Of a DNA stretch of 64,000 nt, positions 1-6,699 are shown piece after piece (position 1 is the first letter of the stretch; the number at the start of each line of letters is the position of its first letter). Below the pieces are notes generated by a model that worked only from the letters and a program-made list of their open reading frames with translations, made no database searches and had not been told where the DNA came from. The DNA lies in NCBI GenBank assembly GCA_044220545.1, contig JBGAQX010000029.1, positions 1 to 64,000 of the forward strand, read 5' to 3'. The stretch is from Fen-999 sp044220545. Its GTDB lineage: Bacteria > Pseudomonadota > Gammaproteobacteria > Burkholderiales > Rhodocyclaceae. A program made the translations under genes and the position numbers.

Positions 1-174
1 AACACCCTCTCCGGCAACGCCCGCCGCGACTTCGGCCAGGAATTCGTCATCTCCGTCCCCGAAGTCCTGCAAGGCACCGCCCAGGGCATCCAGGCCCCCA
101 AAGGCGTCAAGGCCTACGTCATCCCCCTGCGCTGGCACAAACACGACGCCGCGCTGGTGGTCAGTGTCGAGTAG
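1..174 (+). CDS. C-terminal end of an unidentified protein (partial)
   Basis: The first frame is open from the window edge to a TAG stop at 172-174, giving 57 residues that end in LVVSVE. Codon use is GC-rich like the chromosome core, unlike the lower-GC genes that follow. The segment is soluble in character, without membrane segments, and I do not recognise the family. It is supported only by its open frame and host-like composition. The start lies left of the window. The DNA directly after its stop changes in composition, so the stop may mark the left edge of an accessory insertion. Confidence 0.5.
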   Translation, partial: NTLSGNARRDFGQEFVISVPEVLQGTAQGIQAPKGVKAYVIPLRWHKHDAALVVSVE

Positions 175-439
175 GCCTAGCCGCGCCGTTGCAGCGCATT
201 TCGCCTACGAGTAAGCTGACGTCATGACGCAAATGAACTCGCGTCCAGCATCCGCCCGCATGCCCCCCAAGACCGGCCAAGCGCGTACTGACGAACGTCG
301 AGCAACGAAAACAACAATGTATTCACCTGTCGCCGCAACTATCCATCAATCGACACAGATGCTCATTGGCGGCTGCCGTGATGTTTCGTCTAGTACACGT
401 TCGACCTTTTCAAGAAGCTGTCGCACCTAAGGACCCCAA
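175..439. other. Non-coding gap with no recognised feature
   Basis: This 265-base gap lies between the partial gene and the first low-GC membrane protein. A 68-codon open frame on the plus strand (224-430) has no recognisable protein character and ends just before the next gene, so I do not call it. A Shine-Dalgarno-like AAGGA at 429-433 belongs to the next gene. I see no terminator, tRNA or direct repeats. Confidence 0.4.
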
Positions 440-1480
440 ATGGAAGACAAGAACTTCGCCGTAATGATTCCTTGCGCTCAAGAGGACTTTGCCGCTTTCA
501 TTTCCGGGCTACTCGGAAAGCCGCAAACACTCGAACGAATGCATGTCTCTGCGTTTGAGGTGAATCGCTTGGGCATCGAAAACTTGTTCCACCTGATCGA
601 CCAGAGACTGCGGCAGCAGAACGACGCCACGCTTGTTCAGTTTACCGTTCGCATAATCTATGACGACGATTCGTCGGTGCTCCTGAACTCACTTGAAGAT
701 TTTCGCCAGTACGTTGAAGTTCGTCCCTTGGTTTCGGTGGGCGCACAGCTGAGCTGGACATATCTCATACGATTTCGGGACCGCTCGGTTCCCGAGAAGC
801 AGCAAATTGACGTCACTTTCTTATCGGGTGTCGGTGGCGCTATAGATCTAGAGTTTTCAGTGTTTCAACCTATGCCTTGGCTAGGCCGCGGATATATCGC
901 AACACAGGTAAAGCATACGGCCCGCACTTGGGGTGTCGATATCGACTCACTGCTTGAAGGCCACATTCGCACGCTAGCCCGCCCCATTTCTTCTGCGCGC
1001 AAGTGGATATCACGGCATAGCGGCAAACTTTCCTTGCTTTCAGGACTTGGTTTTATGAGTGCGACTGCAGGCGGCGCCTACTACTCAGCGAACCAATTCC
1101 TTACCCAACAGCTAAACAGAGTTCATGCATTTCTTCAAACAGAGGGAACCTCTCCGTCAGTCTCCGACAAGTTGGACTTCCTATTGAGTCTTGCCGCTGA
1201 AGGAAGCTGGCCGCGCTTTGCATTCATGATTGGCAGTTTTGCTCTCTTCGCGTTCATTGCGTCAATAGCATTCGGCATTCTGATAGGTTCCACTGCTGAC
1301 AATAGGCCGCGCAGTTTCATTGTATTGACAGACAAGTCTGAGGCCAACAAGCAGGAGATGTTGCGGAAAGAACAGAGGAAGTGGCTGTCGTTCTTCGGCT
1401 CGATAGTTGGCGGAATTACCATAGGAGTAGTTTCTAACGTCATCTTTTCTGTGTCGTTAGCAAGATGGTTGGCGTCGTAG
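440..1480 (+). CDS. Hypothetical protein with three C-terminal membrane segments
   Basis: This 346-residue protein is of unknown function. Residues 1 to about 190 look soluble, followed by hydrophobic segments near residues 198-220, 262-284 and 319-342 that should anchor it in the inner membrane. An AAGGA ribosome site lies 7 bases before the ATG. Base composition is clearly lower in GC than the flanking chromosome, with many A/T-ending codons, which suggests horizontal acquisition. The next gene starts 12 bases after its stop, so the two probably form one transcript. I recognise no enzymatic motif, and a role in a conflict or surface system would be a guess from location only. Confidence 0.6.
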   Translation: MEDKNFAVMIPCAQEDFAAFISGLLGKPQTLERMHVSAFEVNRLGIENLFHLIDQRLRQQNDATLVQFTVRIIYDDDSSVLLNSLEDFRQYVEVRPLVSVGAQLSWTYLIRFRDRSVPEKQQIDVTFLSGVGGAIDLEFSVFQPMPWLGRGYIATQVKHTARTWGVDIDSLLEGHIRTLARPISSARKWISRHSGKLSLLSGLGFMSATAGGAYYSANQFLTQQLNRVHAFLQTEGTSPSVSDKLDFLLSLAAEGSWPRFAFMIGSFALFAFIASIAFGILIGSTADNRPRSFIVLTDKSEANKQEMLRKEQRKWLSFFGSIVGGITIGVVSNVIFSVSLARWLAS

Positions 1481-1492
1481 GCCATCTCCAAA

Positions 1493-2170
1493 ATGCCACT
1501 CACATTTGACCGAAATATCAAAGCAAGCGACGTGCTCACATCCTTGACGATCATCATTTCCATAGTTGCGCTGGTTACTACTTGGACGAAGGACCGTGAG
1601 TCAAGAGAGAGGGAACAGGCTGATCGTGTTCGTGCTTCGGCGGCAAAGACTCTGGCGAAACTGGAAAGGTGGCAAGGGCTGCAACTATCCCTGTACCAGG
1701 AACTACAACCGGTATATGTCGAGACTAGCGAACTGCTCGAGAAGCACTTTAGCGTCGTAGCGGCCAGAGATCATCTGTGGAAGCAAATCAACCTACAGCG
1801 CGTTCGAATAGCGTCTCGCGTACTTGATGAAGGGATTGAAACTGCCTACGTAGACCTTTTTGCCTATCGCCCTTCGATCCGCGGCCCGTTCCTGTTGGCC
1901 GTTTCGCAGCTTAAGGCAGAAGAATCGGCAGCCACGGAAAGGCTACTGATTGATACGCAGGCTGCGGCAATGTCGTTTGACGGGAAGAAGTCGAGTTACA
2001 CGACAGCAATGTTGGGAAATGCGCTGCGTGCGGCCAGCTCTCGTATCAAAGACGGTTTTAGCAAACAATCCAACGTTGTCTTGGAGCCCATCCGCCAAGA
2101 GCTATACGCGGTAGTTTCAGCGGACGACAAGACCTTGCTGTACGCGCCAAGAAATGGATCCGGCAAGTGA
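1493..2170 (+). CDS. Hypothetical protein with one N-terminal membrane segment
   Basis: This 225-residue protein has a single hydrophobic segment at about residues 14-31. A charged helical region rich in Arg, Glu and Lys follows (about residues 32-60, possibly coiled coil), then a mostly helical soluble domain. It follows the preceding membrane protein by 12 bases and shares its lower GC content, so the pair is probably co-transcribed and co-inherited. No strong ribosome site is visible before the ATG, which fits translational coupling to the upstream gene. I do not recognise a family. Confidence 0.55.
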   Translation: MPLTFDRNIKASDVLTSLTIIISIVALVTTWTKDRESREREQADRVRASAAKTLAKLERWQGLQLSLYQELQPVYVETSELLEKHFSVVAARDHLWKQINLQRVRIASRVLDEGIETAYVDLFAYRPSIRGPFLLAVSQLKAEESAATERLLIDTQAAAMSFDGKKSSYTTAMLGNALRAASSRIKDGFSKQSNVVLEPIRQELYAVVSADDKTLLYAPRNGSGK

Positions 2171-2283
2171 ATACGAGAAAGCCCGCTCAAGGGGCACGAA
2201 CCATGACCAGCCATGCCGTGGCGATGGCGGGGTTTGCAAAAGGAGTGAGCGCCGAGGGCGCCTTGTGGCGCTCGCATAGCGGT

Positions 2284-2311
2284 TTGACTGGCGTACGCAA
2301 TCGCGTACCAT
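2284..2311 (+). promoter_or_regulatory. Promoter and probable operator of the yefM-yoeB-type pair
   Basis: A -35-like TTGACT (2284-2289) is followed after 16 bases by TACCAT (2306-2311). The perfect inverted repeat GTACGC-AATC-GCGTAC (2293-2308) fills the spacer and touches the -10. An operator overlapping the promoter is what autoregulated toxin-antitoxin operons use. Binding by the antitoxin is inferred. Confidence 0.55.
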
Positions 2312-2336
2312 ACAGGTTTCCTTGAAGGAGCACGAC

Positions 2337-2579
2337 ATGAACACCCTTACCGCCAGCGAAGCGCGCGCAAACCTGTACCGGCTCATTGATCAGACGACGG
2401 AGTCTCATGAGCCCATCGTCATTTCCGGGAAACGCAACAGCGCCGTGCTGCTCTCCGCGGAGGATTGGAGCGCGATTCAGGAAACCCTGTACCTGCTGGC
2501 CGTGCCAGGCATGCGCGAGTCCATCAAGGCGGGCATGGCCGAGCCGCTGGCAAAGAGCTCGAAGACGCTCAAGTGGTGA
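2337..2579 (+). CDS. Type II antitoxin, YefM/Phd family
   Basis: This 80-residue antitoxin should bind and neutralise the RelE-fold toxin encoded just downstream and repress its own promoter. The N-terminal half has the Phd/YefM pattern (TASEARANLYRLID, then EPIVISGKRNSAVLL), and the C-terminal tail is the expected toxin-binding part. I chose the ATG at 2337, not the upstream in-frame ATG at 2322, because AAGGAG sits at 2325-2330 with proper spacing. Its stop overlaps the toxin GTG start (GTGA), a typical coupling. GC content is closer to the host than that of the two genes before it. Confidence 0.85.
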   Translation: MNTLTASEARANLYRLIDQTTESHEPIVISGKRNSAVLLSAEDWSAIQETLYLLAVPGMRESIKAGMAEPLAKSSKTLKW

Positions 2580-2839
2580 GTTGGGAAGTTGTCTATGCCA
2601 AGCAGGCGATGAAGGACGCGAAAAAGCTTGCCGCAAGCGGCCTCAAGCCAAGGGCGCAGGAACTCCTCGCAATTCTTGCCAATGACCCGTTCCAAAATCC
2701 ACCGCCCTTCGAAAAGCTGGTCGGCGATCTTGCCGGCGCATACTCGCGCCGCATCAATATTCAGCACCGCATCGTGTATGAAGTCTTTGCCAAACTGAAG
2801 ACGGTTCGTGTCCTGCGCATGTGGACACACTATGAGTGA
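2576..2839 (+). CDS. Type II toxin, YoeB/Txe family mRNA interferase
   Basis: This 87-residue RelE-superfamily toxin would cleave mRNA on the ribosome when free of its antitoxin. It follows the YoeB layout: SWEVVYAKQAMKDAKKL at the N-terminus, PFEKLVGDLAGAYSRRIN in the middle, HRIVYEV, and a C-terminal WTHYE matching the conserved RYHY end. The residues equivalent to the catalytic Glu, Arg and His of YoeB appear to be kept. It begins with GTG overlapping the antitoxin stop. A longer frame with an upstream ATG exists but would run through the antitoxin gene and is unlikely. Confidence 0.85.
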   Translation: MSWEVVYAKQAMKDAKKLAASGLKPRAQELLAILANDPFQNPPPFEKLVGDLAGAYSRRINIQHRIVYEVFAKLKTVRVLRMWTHYE

Positions 2840-2926
2840 TCGACCTTCAACCGGCCATTGGGGCGCCGGGCGTATGCCCTCGGCGAAAGACTCTCTGCCT
2901 CTCCGGCCCATTCTTGAGGTGCACCA

Positions 2927-3541
2927 ATGATTTCTCTTGAATTCCTGCTGACGTCACTGATCGTCGTGCTGATACCCGGCACAGGCGTCGTGTTCACCGT
3001 ATCCACCGGTCTTGCGCAAGGCCGGCGCGCGAGCATTTTTGCGGCGCTGGGCTGCACCGCCGGAATCGTGCCGCACCTGCTGGCCACCGTGCTGGGTCTG
3101 GCGGCGGTCATGCATACCAGCGCGCTCGCCTTCCAGGCGCTCAAGTTCGCGGGCGTGGCTTATCTCTTCTACCTTGCCTATGCGACCTGGAAGGACAGCT
3201 CCGCCTTCGTGGTCGACAACGCGCCCAACCAGAGCGGCGCCCGGGCGCTGGTGGTCAAGGCGTTCCTGCTGAACATCCTGAACCCGAAGCTGACCATCTT
3301 CTTCCTTGCCTTCCTGCCGCAGTTCGTCGCCCCGGCGGCGGCTTCACCGCTGGCACAACTGCTACTGCTGAGCGGCATCTTCATGGCCATGACCTTCGTG
3401 GTCTTTGTCGTCTACGGGCTGGCGGCGCATGCCTTCCGCCGCTCGGTCATCGACTCGCCACGCGTTCAGGCCTGGCTGCGGCGCGGGTTTGCTGCCGTCT
3501 TTGCCGGCCTCGGCGCGCAACTGGCGGCATCCGAACGCTGA
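2927..3541 (+). CDS. LysE/RhtB family amino-acid exporter
   Basis: This is a 204-residue inner-membrane protein of the LysE superfamily, which exports amino acids or related small metabolites. The family signature is clear at the N-terminus (LIPGTGVVFTVSTGLAQGRR) and in the helix containing FLLNILNPKLTIFFLAFLPQF. About six hydrophobic segments fill the length, normal for RhtB-type proteins. A GAGGT ribosome site lies just before the ATG. It stands between two toxin-antitoxin modules without obvious co-transcription. The substrate cannot be predicted. Confidence 0.85.
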   Translation: MISLEFLLTSLIVVLIPGTGVVFTVSTGLAQGRRASIFAALGCTAGIVPHLLATVLGLAAVMHTSALAFQALKFAGVAYLFYLAYATWKDSSAFVVDNAPNQSGARALVVKAFLLNILNPKLTIFFLAFLPQFVAPAAASPLAQLLLLSGIFMAMTFVVFVVYGLAAHAFRRSVIDSPRVQAWLRRGFAAVFAGLGAQLAASER

Positions 3542-3597
3542 GACCCGGTTCGAGCTGCGGCCTCCCTGTCGCTCCACATGCTTGCCGGGGGCTCGCC

Positions 3598-3631
3598 TTG
3601 ACATTGGCCTCTCAATACATACACTGTACAG
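3598..3631 (+). promoter_or_regulatory. brnT promoter with CTGTACAG palindrome; transcript may be leaderless
   Basis: A perfect TTGACA (3598-3603), a 16-base spacer and TACACT (3620-3625) form a strong sigma70 promoter. The palindrome CTGTACAG (3624-3631) overlaps its downstream edge and could be the BrnA operator. The expected start of transcription falls at about 3632, the A of the brnT ATG, so the message would have almost no 5' leader. Confidence 0.65.
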
Positions 3632-3919
3632 ATGATAAAGTTTGAGTGGGATTCGGCGAAGGCGACTGCCAATGTAAGGAAGCATGGCGTTTCCTTCGAG
3701 GAGGCGCTGTCTGTTTTCTACGACGAGTTTGCTGTTCAGTTCTTCGACGAAGAACACTCCGCCGGGGAAGAGCGGTTCCTGTTGCTGGGCATGAGCACTG
3801 GCGCTCAACTTCTTCTTGTTTGCCACTGCGAGCGCGAGTCGGGAGACGCCATCAGAATCATTTCCGCACGCAAGGCCACCAAACGCGAAAGCACTTTCTA
3901 TGGAAGCGAAAGACCATGA
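3632..3919 (+). CDS. brnT: Type II toxin BrnT
   Basis: This 95-residue BrnT-family ribonuclease toxin has a RelE-like fold and inhibits translation when unopposed. The typical opening IKFEWDSAKATANVRKHGVSF is present in shortened form (FEWD, then NVRKHGVSFEEA), followed by a strand-rich core and the C-terminal IRIISARKATKRE motif. No Shine-Dalgarno site lies before the ATG, and the promoter geometry suggests a leaderless message. The stop overlaps the next start as ATGA. In this family the toxin gene precedes the antitoxin, as it does here. Confidence 0.9.
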   Translation: MIKFEWDSAKATANVRKHGVSFEEALSVFYDEFAVQFFDEEHSAGEERFLLLGMSTGAQLLLVCHCERESGDAIRIISARKATKRESTFYGSERP

Positions 3920-4140
3920 AGCCGGAATATGACCTCTCCAAGATGAAGTCGCGTCGGAACCCTTACGCTTCGAAGCTTAAGAAGCCTGTCACGATGCGGC
4001 TTTCCGAAGACGTGGTGGCCTATTTCAAGGACATGGCCATTCAGGCGGGCGTTCCGTACCAGAGTCTCATCAACCTCTATCTTCGCGACTGCGTCATGCA
4101 ACACCGCCAGGTACAGATTGCCTGGCCAACGCAGCCCTGA
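3916..4140 (+). CDS. brnA: Type II antitoxin BrnA
   Basis: This 74-residue antitoxin should bind BrnT and DNA. The C-terminal half (PVTMRLSEDVVAYFKDMA, then GVPYQSLINLYLRDC) is the ribbon-helix-helix-like region seen in BrnA. The N-terminal half, rich in Lys and Arg, would contact the toxin. Its ATG overlaps the brnT stop, so the pair is translationally coupled. Autorepression through the palindrome at the brnT promoter is likely from family knowledge. Confidence 0.85.
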   Translation: MKPEYDLSKMKSRRNPYASKLKKPVTMRLSEDVVAYFKDMAIQAGVPYQSLINLYLRDCVMQHRQVQIAWPTQP

Positions 4141-4283
4141 GCCAATGTCGATCGCGATCGAAACAGGCAACGTCGGAAATTGACGTCTGCGTCGAGCGTG
4201 AGTATGGCTTTTAGCCCGTCGCCCGCGCGCGCCCTTGGCCGGGAGCGTGCCCGGTGACGTCACGCTACCGAGTACTGTTGAGC

Positions 4284-4311
4284 TTGCGTTGAACGTTGCG
4301 GGCCCTATACG
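4284..4311 (+). promoter_or_regulatory. Possible promoter of the TIR-STAND operon
   Basis: TTGCGT (4284-4289), a 16-base spacer and TATACG (4306-4311) are the only reasonable sigma70-like pair in the 182-base gap before the operon. Transcription would start at about 4318, close to the ATG at 4323. This is weak evidence, resting on two imperfect hexamers. Confidence 0.3.
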
Positions 4312-4322
4312 ACGACAGAACC

Positions 4323-5252
4323 ATGACCAGACATGCGATAGCGATGGTGAAGTGGGACATGTTCCGACCCAGCGGCGGTACGGGCGGGGTCGCCGTCTAT
4401 GACTACGGCAGCAACCAGGAGCGTCTGTTGCGCCGGGTTGCCGATGGCGGGACGCTCTGGCTGGTCACCAGCCGGCGCAAGGGCAATGGCCCGACGCGCT
4501 ATCACCTTGCCTACAAGCTGGTGAATTGCGCGCCGGTGGAGCCCAGCCAGTCGCTCTTTTCCGGACAGTGGCGCCACGTGGTTCGAGCAAGGGACTGGGC
4601 CCAGTCGCGACATTTCAGATACAACGACGCGACCGACACGCTGCGGCGCCTTGGGTTTACCTCGGGCAAGCCGATGTCCGAGGTCACCAACATCGGCCTT
4701 CGTCTGCTCAGCATCCCGGAACTTGCGGACGCCGACATCGCCCTGCTGGAACGCCTGCAGCACAAGATAGAGAATGGTCGCGCGGTGTTCATCAGCTACT
4801 CCCGCGCGGATTCCGCCGCCGCCTCCGCGCTCGAATCCGAACTGGGCGAGCGGGACATCAGCACCAGTCGCGACGTCGCCTTCCTGCAACCGGGCCAGGA
4901 GTGGCAGGCGGCGCTACGGCGCGAAGTGACGGGAACAGACTGCTTTGTCGTGCTCATCAGCCCCAAGGCAGCCGAGTCCGAATGGGTCAGGAAGGAAGTC
5001 CGGTGGGCGCTTGCCGAGTACGACGCCGACGGCCTGGTCAAGACCATACTCCCGGTCGTGCTGCCGTCGGGCGGCTGGGAACAATTCCCGGAACTTCACC
5101 GCTTCGAGCACTGGCGGTACCCGGCGGCGGAAGCGCGCAAGGAAGCCTTCGACAAGCTGGCAAACGGCATTGCCGCGGCGCCGGCAACGAAGGCTGGTAC
5201 CCTGGATGCATCCTCCGGCCGGGCGCCGCGCGAGCCGGGGCCGGCGGGCTAA
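4323..5252 (+). CDS. TIR-domain protein with an N-terminal beta-rich domain
   Basis: This 309-residue protein opens a three-gene operon. Residues about 152-275 are a TIR domain of the bacterial type: AVFISYSRAD (strand A and BB-loop region), DVAFLQPGQEW, TDCFVVLISPKAAESEW, and a Glu at about 225 in the position of the NADase catalytic Glu. Residues 1-150 form a beta-rich domain including GGTLWLVTSRRKGNGPTRYHL. It vaguely resembles PUA/EVE-like modified-base readers, but that is only an impression. I chose the ATG at 4323; an upstream TTG at 4296 would precede the likely -10. The next gene starts 15 bases later with a GGAGG site. TIR enzymes in defence systems consume NAD+ or make signalling nucleotides; this role is inferred here. 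Confidence 0.75.
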   Translation: MTRHAIAMVKWDMFRPSGGTGGVAVYDYGSNQERLLRRVADGGTLWLVTSRRKGNGPTRYHLAYKLVNCAPVEPSQSLFSGQWRHVVRARDWAQSRHFRYNDATDTLRRLGFTSGKPMSEVTNIGLRLLSIPELADADIALLERLQHKIENGRAVFISYSRADSAAASALESELGERDISTSRDVAFLQPGQEWQAALRREVTGTDCFVVLISPKAAESEWVRKEVRWALAEYDADGLVKTILPVVLPSGGWEQFPELHRFEHWRYPAAEARKEAFDKLANGIAAAPATKAGTLDASSGRAPREPGPAG

Positions 5253-5267
5253 ACACGGAGGGCAGCG

Positions 5268-6695
5268 ATGGCTTACGTTCCCGGTTACCAGCACGATGTC
5301 TTCGTCAGCTACGCGCATATCGACAATGAGCCGCTGGTGGGCGCGCCCGAGGGCTGGGTGAGCACCCTGGTGCGCAATCTGGAGACGGTGCTGCGCCAGA
5401 AGCTGGGCGACCGCGACCACCGGCTCGACGTGTGGATGGATCACGAGCTGACCGGCAACCGGCCGTTCAGCGGCGACATCCAGGCGGCGCTGGAGCGGAC
5501 GGCGATATTGCTGGTCATACTGTCGCCCGGCTACTTGTCCTCGGACTGGTGCCGCAAAGAGCGCGACACCTTCCGCCGACTGGTCAGCTCGCGCGCCCAT
5601 GCCGGTTCGCGGGTCTTCGTGGTGCACCGCGACCACATCGACCGGCAGCGGCTGCCGACCGAGTTCGACGGCCTGCTGGGCTACCGGTTCTGGGTCGAGG
5701 ACGGTCCGGCGCGAACACCGCGCACCCTGGGCGTCCCCATTCCCACGCCGGCGGAGCTGGAGTACTACAGCCGGGTCAATCAACTGGCGCTGGAGGTGGC
5801 CGACGAGCTGCGGCGCGTCGCCGAAGGCGGCGCGCCGCCACCGGCCACGGCGCAGCCGACGGTCTTTCTCGCCGAGGTCACCGACGACATCGAGCCCAGG
5901 CGGGAAGAGGTCCGGCGCTACCTGGCGCAGCTTGGTTTCGAGGTCCTGCCGGCACGCGACTATCCGCGCGGCGAGTCGCTCGCCTTCGAGGAGGCGGTGG
6001 CCGCCGACCTGGCGCGCAGCCGCCTGTTCGTCCAGTTGCTGAGCGGCGTGGTGGGCCGCAAACCGGCCATCGCCCCCAAGGGCTTTCCGGTGCGCCAGTA
6101 CGAGCTGGCTTGCGCGGCGGGTGTCCCGGTCCTGCAATGGCGGGCGCGCGAGGCGACGCCCGACACGGTCGAGGATGCCGACCAGCGGGCGATCCTGCTC
6201 CAGGACACCGTGCGCGCCTGCGGCATCGAGGAGTTCAAACAGGCGATCATCGACGAGGCGCGCCGCGAACCGGCGCCGGCGAAGATGCCGCGCGGCGAGG
6301 TGCTGCTGTTCGTCGACAGCGAAGACGCCGACCGCGAACTCGCCCGGCGCGTCGGCGACTATCTGCTGGCCAACGGCATCGGCTTCTCCGAAGCCCTGCG
6401 CGCGGGCAGCCCGGAGGAAATCCGCAAGGACCTGGAACGCAGCCTCGAGGAGTGCGACGGCCTGATGCTGGTCTATGGCTCGGCCAGTCCAAGCTGGATT
6501 CGCAGCCGGCTGCGCCAGTGCCGCAAGATGGTCGGCCAGCGGGCGGAGCCGCCGGTTGCCCTGGCGGTAGTCGAAGGGCCGCCCGCCGACAAGGCGGACG
6601 TGGGCATCGCCATCCCCGGCTGGCAGTGGATCAACTGCCGCGCCGGCCGGCTCGAGGAATGCCTCGGCAACGTGGTCGGCCGGATTCGGGGCTGA
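5268..6695 (+). CDS. TIR protein with one canonical and two diverged TIR-like modules
   Basis: This 475-residue protein is built of three alpha/beta modules. Residues about 8-140 are a canonical TIR domain with HDVFVSYAHIDN, LDVWMDHELTGN, AILLVILSPGYLSSDWCRKE and a probable catalytic Glu98. Residues about 198-320 repeat a diverged version (TVFLAEVTDDIEPRREEVRR, then GFEVLPARDYPRG and SRLFVQLLSGVVG). Residues about 343-475 repeat it again (EVLLFVDSEDADRELARRVG, then CDGLMLVYGSASPSWIRS) without the Glu. The extra modules probably scaffold or sense rather than catalyse; this is inference. Start: ATG preceded by GGAGG. The STAND gene follows after 4 bases. Confidence 0.75.
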   Translation: MAYVPGYQHDVFVSYAHIDNEPLVGAPEGWVSTLVRNLETVLRQKLGDRDHRLDVWMDHELTGNRPFSGDIQAALERTAILLVILSPGYLSSDWCRKERDTFRRLVSSRAHAGSRVFVVHRDHIDRQRLPTEFDGLLGYRFWVEDGPARTPRTLGVPIPTPAELEYYSRVNQLALEVADELRRVAEGGAPPPATAQPTVFLAEVTDDIEPRREEVRRYLAQLGFEVLPARDYPRGESLAFEEAVAADLARSRLFVQLLSGVVGRKPAIAPKGFPVRQYELACAAGVPVLQWRAREATPDTVEDADQRAILLQDTVRACGIEEFKQAIIDEARREPAPAKMPRGEVLLFVDSEDADRELARRVGDYLLANGIGFSEALRAGSPEEIRKDLERSLEECDGLMLVYGSASPSWIRSRLRQCRKMVGQRAEPPVALAVVEGPPADKADVGIAIPGWQWINCRAGRLEECLGNVVGRIRG

Positions 6696-6699
6696 TGCC

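Noticed and set aside
224..430. A 68-codon open frame before the first membrane protein
   Set aside because: No ribosome site, no recognisable protein character and odd composition; more likely non-coding.
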